A DNA stretch of 30,516 nt from M3007 sp046160345 (GTDB taxonomy: Bacteria > Bacteroidota > Bacteroidia > Chitinophagales > Saprospiraceae). The position numbers and the translations under genes are program-made. Each line of letters opens with the position of its first letter. Positions within the stretch are counted from its first letter, which is position 1. This document shows positions 23,789 through 30,516 of this stretch, piece after piece. The stretch spans positions 1 through 30,516 of the forward strand of contig JBJXGO010000180.1 of assembly GCA_046160345.1 (NCBI GenBank), given 5' to 3'. The notes beneath the pieces are model-generated. The model was not told the DNA's origin and did no database searches. It saw nothing but the letters and a program-made list of their open reading frames with translations.

Positions 23789-24613
23789 TTAAACGTCGTG
23801 CAGTACCAAAATGGGTACCCTGGTTTGATGCGCCAGAGATCTCGAAACACTTTTTGCAAACAACTTGTGCAGCAAAGAATGTTCATGGGCAACGGCCACC
23901 AGGCCGTTGCAGTCAGTGGATTCCAAAAAATTATGGATGGCGCGAACCACGTTTTTATCGTGCAGGTAATGGAAGTCATGCGGAATGACCCCAAGTCTTT
24001 CACTCAAGGCTTGCTCTTGTTTTTGGTCTGGTTTTTTGCCCTCATTGCTGAGCACATGCACGATATTCAGTCCGGTGTGCTGTAGGTTGAGCATTTCGCG
24101 CATGACCTGCATGGATGCCTTGCTTACTGGAAGCTTAAAATCAGTGGCGAATGCAAAGCGTGCCTTGTTGCGGAAAACGGCCTTTGGTGGCACCACAAAA
24201 ACGGGCGTTTTGCTCGCGGAAATAACCCCGCCGGCAATACTGCCTAAAAGCACACCGCGTAGCCCGCTAGCGCCCGTTGTGCCCATTACGATGAGCGAAG
24301 CCCCCAATTCAGTGGCTGTCTGGGTAATGGTGCTGACTGGAAATCCAATCCTGCATTCCAGTTGAATTTTTATGTCTCTAAGATGTGGGCTGCGGGTAAA
24401 TTTTTTCACCCATGATTTCATTCCATCCAGCCGTTCTTGCACATAATCGTCTATGAAAAAAGCATCGTACATATTGTTGTCCACGCCCTCATTGGGGTAA
24501 ACGACATACAGGACTGTGATGGACTGCCCGGTTCTTTCAGCAATTTCAAGGGCGTACATCATGGCATTATTGGCACATTTGGAGAAGTCGGTCGGGACGA
24601 GAATGGTTTTCAT
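23789..24613 (-). CDS. Universal stress protein, tandem UspA domains
   Basis: 274 aa, start MKTILVPTDFSKCANNAMMY. Domain 1 (1-~145) has the ATP-binding loop GTTGASGLRGVLLGS (about 111-125), following the G-2x-G-9x-G-S pattern. Domain 2 (~150-274) is more degenerate: it has ARFAFATDFKLP and LVAVAHEHSLLHKLF but lacks the glycine-rich loop, so only the first domain should bind ATP. It is cytoplasmic, with a role in stress or energy-limited survival. It lies 12 bp after the upstream hypothetical gene and is probably co-transcribed with it from the promoter near 25059. Confidence 0.9.
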   Translation of the reverse strand: MKTILVPTDFSKCANNAMMYALEIAERTGQSITVLYVVYPNEGVDNNMYDAFFIDDYVQERLDGMKSWVKKFTRSPHLRDIKIQLECRIGFPVSTITQTATELGASLIVMGTTGASGLRGVLLGSIAGGVISASKTPVFVVPPKAVFRNKARFAFATDFKLPVSKASMQVMREMLNLQHTGLNIVHVLSNEGKKPDQKQEQALSERLGVIPHDFHYLHDKNVVRAIHNFLESTDCNGLVAVAHEHSLLHKLFAKSVSRSLAHQTRVPILVLHDV

Positions 24614-24625
24614 AAATGTAGTTGT

Positions 24626-25036
24626 TTAATCTTGCTCGCGGTAATCCATTGGATCCACGAATGTTTGTTGAATGTTTTCGCTGGCAGCCGCTTTTTCCTG
24701 TTGTTGTTCAAGGGTGAGGTTGTCGGTCAAGGAGGTTTCGAGCCAGGTTCTGCCTGATTTTCGGAATATCTGAACGTGCAAGGCGAACTCGTCTTCAAAA
24801 AACTTTTCCAATTGCTCAACAGTAGTTTTGTGCTCGATTAGAAGCGTTCCAGTTTTTATTTTTGGAGACAAACTCTTTAGGGGCATACTTTTCTCCTGAA
24901 TGAGGAACTTTGCTGCACTGCCTTTAAAAGCGCGGTGAGACTTGCTAAAAAAGGCAATTTTCAAACCTGGAAAGGCCTCCGAGAATTCAGCTTGGAGTTC
25001 GCCCATGGTTTTTTCCGGACTGAGCTGGAGATTCAT
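24626..25036 (-). CDS. Hypothetical protein in operon with the universal stress gene
   Basis: 136 aa, start MNLQLSPEKTMGELQAEFSE. It has an alpha/beta look: GLKIAFFSKSHRAFKGSAAK, then a TTVEQLEKFFEDEFALHVQI helix-strand and RKSGRTWLETSLTDNLTLEQ. The C-terminal tail is Gln/Glu-rich. There is no signal peptide, membrane helix or catalytic motif. Similar proteins occur in other Bacteroidota, but I do not recognise a characterised function. The close spacing to usp and the shared promoter suggest a stress-related role, which is inference. Confidence 0.75.
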   Translation of the reverse strand: MNLQLSPEKTMGELQAEFSEAFPGLKIAFFSKSHRAFKGSAAKFLIQEKSMPLKSLSPKIKTGTLLIEHKTTVEQLEKFFEDEFALHVQIFRKSGRTWLETSLTDNLTLEQQQEKAAASENIQQTFVDPMDYREQD

Positions 25037-25058
25037 GTGTATTGCGTTTTAATTTGTA

Positions 25059-25090
25059 CAAAGTTAAAGGTGTAAAAACGCCCGCCAACA
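25059..25090 (-). promoter_or_regulatory. Bacteroidota-type promoter for the stress operon
   Basis: On the minus strand, TTG (25090-25088), 21 nt, then TAACTTTG (25066-25059), a full TAnnTTTG match. It lies about 22 nt before the ATG at 25036, giving a short leader. Confidence 0.65.
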
Positions 25091-25101
25091 TGATGCCAGT
25101 C

Positions 25102-25117
25102 ACCCAGACGGGTGATT
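25102..25117. promoter_or_regulatory. Inverted repeat TCACCC-GGGTGA in the divergent region
   Basis: Six-base arms around AGAC, in the region between the stress operon and the copper ATPase gene. It could be an operator; ATCACCCG recurs near 25155. No regulator can be assigned. Confidence 0.3.
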
Positions 25118-25231
25118 TTCCTGTGTGGGCCTAACGCGTTTCTTTTCAACCAAGATCACCCGTACACCTGATTTTGGTCACCATGTTCTCGGCGCGGCGC
25201 ATCGGATTTTTGCTTCCAAAATTTAAGTGTT

Positions 25232-27763
25232 ATGCCGATTTCCGTCCTTTCGCAGCCTGAAGATCCGCCCGTATCAGTACATACCTGTTTTCATTGTCAG
25301 GATGTTTGCCCTCCTGTGCCTGCCGGGACGGAAGACCGCCTGCGCATCGGCGACAAGCACTTTTGTTGCCAGGGCTGCCAAATGGTTTACGAAATTCTGA
25401 ACACGCACAACCTATGTGAATTTTACGATCTGGATAAAAATGCCGGGCAAAGCCTTAAAAATCAAAAACTGGCAAAAAATTACGTTTATCTGGATGACCC
25501 CGAAGTACAGGAAAAACTGATCGAATTCCAAAGTGGCACTACCGCGCAAGTCAGCTTTTACCTGCCTCAGATGCACTGCGTTTCCTGTATTTGGCTGCTT
25601 GAAAACCTCTACAAACTCGATTCGGGGGTGTCCAGCGCAAGGGTTAATTTTTTAAAGAAAACCACCACCATTCAGTTTGATTCTGAACAAACGTCCTTGC
25701 GCAAACTCGCCGCTTTGCTTGCCTCTATAGGTTATGCTCCTGACCTTAATCTTGGAGATGTGGATGGTCAAAAACCCACGGTGATCAGTCGCAGGGTAGC
25801 AACCCAATTGGCGGTAGCCGGCTTTGCGTTTGGCAATATCATGCTGTTTAGTTTTCCCGAATACGTCGGCATGGCCCGCGAAACTGATGCCTGGTTTTCC
25901 TCAGCATTTGGGTACCTGAGTCTGCTGCTTTCGATCCCGGTATTGCTTTTTAGTGCACGCGACTATTTTGTTTCTGCATGGCAGGGCTTGCGCAACCGTC
26001 AGCTCAATATTGACATTCCTCTTTGCCTGGCCTTGATCTCACTTTTTGGCAGAAGTGTATGGGAAATATCGACCCATACAGGTGCAGGTTATTTGGACTC
26101 TTTTGCAGGGCTTACTTTTTTGCTGCTTATTGGTAAATGGTTTCAGCAGAAGATTTGGCACCAGTTGTCCTTTGAACGCGATTACAAATCATACTTTCCG
26201 GTAGCTGCTACCTTGAGAAATGGGGAGGAAGAAAGCTCCGTACCCGTCAGCCGTCTGGTGCCGGGCGATGTAATTTTGATACGCAATGAGGAAGTCATCC
26301 CGGCAGATGGCATATTGTTAAAAGGCTCAGCGCGAATAGATTACAGCTTTGTGACCGGCGAAGCAAAACCTGTTGTCGTAAAAAACGGCGAACGGATCTT
26401 TGCCGGTGGCAAACAAATAGGAGAAAGTATTGAGATGGCGCTCACCCGCCGTGTTGCGCAAAGTCAACTCACAAAATTGTGGAACAACGAGGCGTTTAAG
26501 ACCAACGCCAAAGGCCAGGTTACCCTGCTGGCAGATGCTGCGGGACGCTATTTTACCGCGATGATTTTGGTCTTTGGCGGCGGCGCCTTTCTCTATTGGT
26601 GGTGGCTCGGAGATATGTCCACCGCTATCAATGCCTTCACGGCGGTGATGATCGTCGCTTGCCCCTGTACGGTGGCGCTGGCCATTCCGTTTACCCTCGG
26701 CAACATACAGCGCATCCTTGGCCGAAACCGTTTTTATTTGAAAAACATCCGGGTAGTAGAGGCTTTTTCAGAAATAGATGCCGTTGTTTTTGACAAAACG
26801 GGTACAATTACTAACGTAGCGCAACAGGAAATGCGTTTCAAGGGCCAGCCGCTAGGTTACGCTGAAAAGATCGCCTTGCGTTCTTTGGTGCAGCATTCTG
26901 CGCATCCACTTAGCCGCAGGTTGTATGCGTCCATGCCCGAGGTGCCAACGGAAGCGCCGGAGCAATTTGAGGAAATTCAGGGCTTTGGCATTCGGGGCGT
27001 AGTGAAGGGTCGGGAGGTATTGATCGGTTCGCAGAAATTCGTATCCGGAAACCTCGTAGGTTTCCAAAACCTACGAGGTTTGGATGCGAAGAATGGAAGC
27101 GGTGTTTTTATCTCCATAGACAACAAACTTCTGGGGCATTTCGAAGTTAAAAGCCATTACCGTACAGGGTTGGCGCAGGTTTTGGCCTTTTTTTCATCGC
27201 GTTCTAAACCTCGTAGGTTTTTAAAACCTACGAGGTTTTCGGAACCTACGAGGTTTCAGGATAACAACATCTTCCTCCTTTCCGGCGATCAGGACCGTGA
27301 GGCCGCTGCGCTTTCATCTTTCTTTCCCGACCCCGACACGATGCTTTTCAACCGCAGTCCGCAGGACAAACTTGAGTTCGTGAAAAAACTCCAAAGCCAC
27401 GGACAGCACGTCATGATGCTCGGCGATGGGTTGAACGATTCGGGGGCCCTTCGTCAGAGCGATCTGGGCATCGTCGTGACCGAAAACACCAACAATTTCA
27501 CCCCGGCCTGCGATGCCATCCTCCATGCTGAAGAGTTTGCACGTTTGCCCCAGTTTATTCAGCTGGCAAAGGCAGGCGTGAAAGCGGTGAATCGCTCTTA
27601 TGTTGTTGCCTTGACTTACAATGCCGTAGGACTGAGTTTTGCCGTGGCAGGCGCACTGTCGCCGCTAACTGCCGCCATACTGATGCCGATCAGTTCGGTC
27701 TCTGTGGTGTTGTTTGGGGTGTGCATGAGCAATTGGGCTGCGAGAAGGGTGTTGCGTGGGTAG
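25232..27763 (+). CDS. ccoI: Copper-transporting P-type ATPase, CcoI/FixI type
   Basis: 843 aa. An N-terminal Cys-rich metal-binding domain (CFHCQDVC at 19-26, HFCCQGCQ at 43-50) is followed by an HMA domain with MHCVSC (115-119). Membrane helices follow. The actuator motif TGEA is at 375-378, the ion-channel CPC at 477-479, DKTGT (phosphorylated Asp 521) and the HP motif at 558-559, and the hinge GDGLND at 731-736. The double N-terminal domain and TGEA fit CcoI/FixI, which exports or delivers copper for cbb3 oxidase assembly. The cytochrome oxidase genes usually nearby are absent. Two insertions made of palindromic repeats (residues ~606-617 and ~659-675) lie in the nucleotide-binding/phosphorylation part; the frame is kept and all motifs remain, so the protein may still work. 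Confidence 0.9.
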   Translation: MPISVLSQPEDPPVSVHTCFHCQDVCPPVPAGTEDRLRIGDKHFCCQGCQMVYEILNTHNLCEFYDLDKNAGQSLKNQKLAKNYVYLDDPEVQEKLIEFQSGTTAQVSFYLPQMHCVSCIWLLENLYKLDSGVSSARVNFLKKTTTIQFDSEQTSLRKLAALLASIGYAPDLNLGDVDGQKPTVISRRVATQLAVAGFAFGNIMLFSFPEYVGMARETDAWFSSAFGYLSLLLSIPVLLFSARDYFVSAWQGLRNRQLNIDIPLCLALISLFGRSVWEISTHTGAGYLDSFAGLTFLLLIGKWFQQKIWHQLSFERDYKSYFPVAATLRNGEEESSVPVSRLVPGDVILIRNEEVIPADGILLKGSARIDYSFVTGEAKPVVVKNGERIFAGGKQIGESIEMALTRRVAQSQLTKLWNNEAFKTNAKGQVTLLADAAGRYFTAMILVFGGGAFLYWWWLGDMSTAINAFTAVMIVACPCTVALAIPFTLGNIQRILGRNRFYLKNIRVVEAFSEIDAVVFDKTGTITNVAQQEMRFKGQPLGYAEKIALRSLVQHSAHPLSRRLYASMPEVPTEAPEQFEEIQGFGIRGVVKGREVLIGSQKFVSGNLVGFQNLRGLDAKNGSGVFISIDNKLLGHFEVKSHYRTGLAQVLAFFSSRSKPRRFLKPTRFSEPTRFQDNNIFLLSGDQDREAAALSSFFPDPDTMLFNRSPQDKLEFVKKLQSHGQHVMMLGDGLNDSGALRQSDLGIVVTENTNNFTPACDAILHAEEFARLPQFIQLAKAGVKAVNRSYVVALTYNAVGLSFAVAGALSPLTAAILMPISSVSVVLFGVCMSNWAARRVLRG
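27049..27081. repeat. 33-nt palindromic repeat inside ccoI, copy 1
   Basis: Arms AAACCTCGTAGG and CCTACGAGGTTT flank TTTCCAAAA. In the ccoI frame it encodes GNLVGFQNLRGL. The length is 33 nt (11 codons), so the frame is unchanged. Confidence 0.85.
27206..27256. repeat. 33-nt palindromic repeat plus half copy inside ccoI
   Basis: A full copy (27206-27238) is followed by a repeated right arm, ACCTACGAGGTTT (about 27244-27256). Together they encode the basic stretch KPRRFLKPTRFSEPTRF in the ccoI frame, 17 codons. Reading resumes with QDNNIFLLSGD, a normal P-domain strand. Confidence 0.85.
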
Positions 27764-27772
27764 TGGAGCTAG

Positions 27773-27885
27773 CAGTGGTCAATACCACTGGTCTGTTGTA
27801 TTACAAAATGGAAACTGAAACAGGCAACGCTACGAAAAAGATGATACAAGTGAGACGGTAGCGTTGGCGCTTGTTCAACGCAATA
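27773..27885. other. Structured segment after ccoI
   Basis: CAGTGGT/ACCACTG (27773-27790) forms a hairpin. CAACGCTAC (27825-27833) pairs with GTAGCGTTG (27858-27866). GCGTTG (27861-27866) can instead pair with CAACGC downstream near 27875, so the two folds exclude each other. A terminator follows. It could be a 3' UTR structure or a small RNA; no coding potential beyond very short frames. Confidence 0.35.
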
Positions 27886-27893
27886 TTTACCAC

Positions 27894-27932
27894 AGCCCCG
27901 GCCTGTATTGACAGTGCCGGGGCTATTTTTTA
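27894..27932 (+). terminator. Intrinsic terminator downstream of ccoI
   Basis: AGCCCCGGC (27894-27902) and GCCGGGGCT (27916-27924) form a 9-bp GC stem with a 13-nt loop, followed by ATTTTTTAA. Confidence 0.9.
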
Positions 27933-28098
27933 ATGATTTAATACCAAGTTAATCATAAAAACATAGCGCAAATTCGCTAAACAGATATTTTTCACGAATT
28001 TCAAAACAGGTATAAATACCTATAACAATATAAAAAATTAATTCAAATCTTTGCCTGTCTAATTAAATCCTTTTACGATTCATTAAAATTAATAAATT
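27933..28098 (+). promoter_or_regulatory. Leader region of the multicopper oxidase gene
   Basis: AT-rich. AGGTAT-AA-ATACCT (28008-28021) and TAGCG/CGCTA (around 27964-27979) are small dyads that could be operators. AATCTTTG (28046-28053) is one base off the TAnnTTTG box. No -33 box is clear. Confidence 0.3.
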
Positions 28099-30240
28099 AT
28101 GGAAAACCTTTTTACGGCTCGCTCTTTTTCCGCTCTGAAAATTGACCTTCGGTTGTTTTTCCCCTTTTTCATTTTGTTTTTTGCATCCTTTCAAGTTCGA
28201 TCTCAAGGGGCTTATTCCAATTTTGACAATCCATTGTTCATCCCCGACACTTTGTCAACCTGGCCCCCAAGCAGTCACAGCACAATTCACCTGGATGTGA
28301 AAGAAGGCAGCAAAGTGCTGTTTCCCAATGCCAGCCCCAGCAATCCGGCAATTCCCGGATTTCCTTATCGTCCCGCCGACAATCTCCCTATTGAGACGAT
28401 CGCCTATTATGGTACCAACCCCAATAATCCCGGAATTTTAGGGCCCACGCTCATCTGGTGGCATGGAGATTCAGTAACTATGGAGGTGCAAAACAAACTG
28501 CACCACGCCACTACCACCCACTGGCATGGGGCGCACGTCGCTCCTCAAAACGACGGTGGCCCGCATCAGGTCATTCCGCACAGTACCACCTGGAAACCGA
28601 GCTTCAAGATCCGGGACGATGTTTCGACCATGTGGTATCACCCTCACCTGCACCACCACACGATGGAACAGGTGCAGCGCGGCATGGCCGGTATGATCAT
28701 CGTGAAAAACACGGCAGACCCGGTTGCCGCCAGTTTGCCCCATGATTATGGCGTGAATGATTTCCCGATTATATTTCAGGACAAATTCGTACAATATGAC
28801 GCAACCATCAACCGCGACACGATCAACTACTGCTGTTCAATGGGCAGTATACCCTTGGTTAACGGTACCTGGAAACCGACCCTGAACATTCCAGACAAGG
28901 GATTAATTCGGCTACGCGTACTCAATGGCAGCAGCGAAAGGTCGATTGCGCTTTCCTTACAGCGTGGTTTCGACTCAACTGCCCTCATACCTTTTAAAGT
29001 AATAGCCTCGGATGCCGGTTACCTGAAGGAGCCGTACCTAATGAACCAATCTGTACCCAATCCAATGGGAGATCTAAGCCAGACTTTGATGATTATGGGC
29101 AGCGAGCGCTACGAAATTGTTTTTGATGCGAGCTTGGCCAATGGAGCGCATGTTTTTTTGGTCAACAGAAGGGATTGGATGCAGGGTAATGACCTGATCG
29201 CAACTTTTGCAGGGGGACCCTCCTATGACAACCCTCCTTGTTATTCGGGATATAATCCTCCGCTCCCCCCAGTAGTTGATACGATGATGTGGCGTGACCC
29301 TTGTGGCCCTCCTGCTACTGCAGGCTGGATAGCGCCTACGGTATATTTTGATCAGCTTCCTATGCCAATATTGAAGATGGTGCCCACCAGTATGCCCATA
29401 GCGCCCGTTGTAACTACCCTGCCAGCCGCTCTCCCCATTTTGCCGATACCGAGCCTTGCTTCCGTTTCGAATACTCGTATCAAAAACCTTCTTCCGGTCA
29501 ACCCAGGTGGAGGGCCCCCATTCAGTATTGACGGAGTGAACTTTGATACAACCATTGTAAATGACTACATTCAGCTTGGGGCCACAGAGATTTGGGATGT
29601 CTATAACTCTACAGGAGTTGCACACCCATTTCACGTCCATGACATTCATTTCTTTATCACAGAAATACAAACCCTGGATGAGCAAGGCAATGCAACACCC
29701 TATCCCGTTCCTCCCTACCTACAGGGCCCCAAGGATGTCATGCCTGTGACCAGTAACCATAATGCTGGTATTGCAGGGCTTTACCCACAAGTAAAATACC
29801 GCTTGATTGGAACTTGGGATGATTTTGGAATCCCTTACAGCGGCCCCTTTCCTGTAGGCGGCAACTCGCTCTTCTACAACAAAGCTTATATGTACCATTG
29901 CCATATACTTGACCATGAGGATGCCGGTATGATGCACCAGTTTGTAGTTATAAGCCCTACTGTCGGTACGGAAAACCCGCAAATACTTATGCCCGGCGAC
30001 TGGCAGATTTATCCTAACCCAAGTAATGGCATCCTGAACCTCCGGGGCAGCTGCGATGCAGTCAGCCGTATTGAAGTGCTGGACGTTGCGGGCCGCCTGG
30101 TCGGGCAGTCCATCATTCCGCCGCTTAACGAACATCAGTCGGCAAGCATAGACAAGAAGTTTCCTCCGGGAGCCTATGTCGTCAACTGGATAAGAAACGA
30201 CAAGGTGTATTCAAAAGCCTGGATCGTGCCGAAGTTATAA
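28099..30240 (+). CDS. Multicopper oxidase with T9SS sorting domain
   Basis: 713 aa. An N-terminal signal anchor/peptide with hydrophobic FFPFFILFFASFQ is followed by three cupredoxin domains. Copper ligands are all present: HWHG (141-144), HPHLH (181-185), HPFHVH (509-514) and HCHILDHEDAGMM (from 600; the His-Cys-His, later His and axial Met of the type 1 site). The layout resembles CueO/bilirubin oxidase-like enzymes that oxidise phenols, bilirubin, metal ions or Cu(I) with reduction of oxygen to water. A Met/Pro-rich segment (residues ~415-455, PMPILKMVPTSMPIAPVV) recalls CueO's methionine-rich insert. The C-terminus (WQIYPNPSNGILNLRGSC onward) is a T9SS sorting domain, so the enzyme is exported to the surface. 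It follows the copper ATPase gene but has a separate leader. Confidence 0.92.
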   Translation: MENLFTARSFSALKIDLRLFFPFFILFFASFQVRSQGAYSNFDNPLFIPDTLSTWPPSSHSTIHLDVKEGSKVLFPNASPSNPAIPGFPYRPADNLPIETIAYYGTNPNNPGILGPTLIWWHGDSVTMEVQNKLHHATTTHWHGAHVAPQNDGGPHQVIPHSTTWKPSFKIRDDVSTMWYHPHLHHHTMEQVQRGMAGMIIVKNTADPVAASLPHDYGVNDFPIIFQDKFVQYDATINRDTINYCCSMGSIPLVNGTWKPTLNIPDKGLIRLRVLNGSSERSIALSLQRGFDSTALIPFKVIASDAGYLKEPYLMNQSVPNPMGDLSQTLMIMGSERYEIVFDASLANGAHVFLVNRRDWMQGNDLIATFAGGPSYDNPPCYSGYNPPLPPVVDTMMWRDPCGPPATAGWIAPTVYFDQLPMPILKMVPTSMPIAPVVTTLPAALPILPIPSLASVSNTRIKNLLPVNPGGGPPFSIDGVNFDTTIVNDYIQLGATEIWDVYNSTGVAHPFHVHDIHFFITEIQTLDEQGNATPYPVPPYLQGPKDVMPVTSNHNAGIAGLYPQVKYRLIGTWDDFGIPYSGPFPVGGNSLFYNKAYMYHCHILDHEDAGMMHQFVVISPTVGTENPQILMPGDWQIYPNPSNGILNLRGSCDAVSRIEVLDVAGRLVGQSIIPPLNEHQSASIDKKFPPGAYVVNWIRNDKVYSKAWIVPKL

Positions 30241-30423
30241 AGTTCTTGTAACAGATGTTACGCAGATACACAAACAAATTCTGCGTAACTGTGGGGTAAT
30301 TTGCGAAATATCTGTGTGAAAATTACAAAGGGACTCCAGCGTAAGCCCTACTTCTGTTCATTAAATATTGACTTGCTTTTTTCAACATACCCGGCTCATC
30401 CCCGGACTAAATACCTTTTATAA
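30241..30423. other. Intergenic region after the multicopper oxidase
   Basis: GTTACGCAGA (30257-30266) and TCTGCGTAAC (30280-30289) form a perfect 10-bp stem, with an overlapping alternative GTAAC/GTTAC (30248-30261). It lacks a T-run, so terminator status is uncertain. No gene seen. Confidence 0.45.
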
Positions 30424-30516
30424 ATGGCTAAAACTCAAATAAAACAATCGCGGTATGAAAGGATGAAGGAAATCTTGACCAAGGCGCACAAGGATTCCAC
30501 CGCAGACTATCAAGGG
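30424..30516 (+). CDS. Unidentified gene, first 31 codons (runs off the right edge)
   Basis: Open from the ATG at 30424 to the end. The translation is charged and soluble (MAKTQIKQSRYERMKEILTK, then AHKDSTADYQG). There is no signal peptide. Too short to name a family. Confidence 0.6.
   Translation, partial: MAKTQIKQSRYERMKEILTKAHKDSTADYQG

Noticed and set aside
27314..27526. Minus-strand 70-aa frame inside ccoI
   Set aside because: It overlaps the GDGLND motif region of the ATPase and has no independent support.
1..30516. tRNA, rRNA or phage/integrase genes
   Set aside because: None was recognised by eye on either strand; a tRNAscan and rRNA model search would be the decisive test.

Overview
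The window looks like a chromosomal segment of a Saprospiraceae-type Bacteroidota (a Haliscomenobacter/Lewinella-like organism). This rests on several large secreted proteins that end in type IX secretion (T9SS) C-terminal sorting domains, SprB-type and PKD modules, promoter -7 elements of the TAnnTTTG type, a lack of clear Shine-Dalgarno sites, and many short palindromic intergenic repeats. The taxonomic call is inference from gene families; no marker gene such as rRNA is present.

Layout. 1-1291 is a degraded, repeat-rich stretch. It holds the start of a leucine-rich-repeat protein (minus strand, running off the left edge), a broken DUF433/DUF5615 toxin-antitoxin remnant, a 97-bp leader sequence present in two copies, and several palindromes. 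1292-4010 holds a helical-repeat hypothetical gene (minus) whose last 284 bp are duplicated. The two copies flank a promoter plus a two-gene cassette (small protein + HNH nuclease). 4263-9752 is a 1829-aa T9SS surface protein with about 16 tandem Ig-like modules. 9993-10208 is tatA, sharing a bidirectional terminator with a convergent dnaB (10289-14143) that carries two LAGLIDADG inteins. 14144-14980 is non-coding and holds palindromic repeats followed by a DnaA-box cluster and an AT-rich tract, a good candidate for oriC. 14981-15940 encodes a PLP-dependent ACC deaminase/D-cysteine desulfhydrase-like enzyme. 16231-19994 is a secreted beta-helix T9SS protein split by a frameshift, followed by a strong terminator and another T9SS/PKD protein (20061-21773) of mosaic composition. 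21877-25036 holds rfbD, a convergent PfkB sugar kinase, and a two-gene universal-stress operon. 25232-27763 is a CcoI/FixI-type copper P-type ATPase. 28099-30240 is a T9SS-exported multicopper oxidase. The first 31 codons of an unidentified gene close the window.

The most unusual feature is a 33-nt palindromic repeat family. One copy lies upstream of dnaB and one supplies the stop codon of rfbD. Two full copies plus a half copy lie in frame inside the copper ATPase gene, adding about 11 and 17 residues to its cytoplasmic domains. This resembles the in-frame palindromic elements known from Rickettsia and is the observation most worth pursuing, followed by the putative replication origin next to dnaB and the nuclease cassette flanked by the duplicated gene end.

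Functionally, the copper ATPase and the secreted multicopper oxidase may both concern copper handling or metallation, although each has its own leader and a terminator separates them. The T9SS proteins imply a surface rich in adhesin-like and repeat proteins, and tatA supplies a core translocase component for folded exports.
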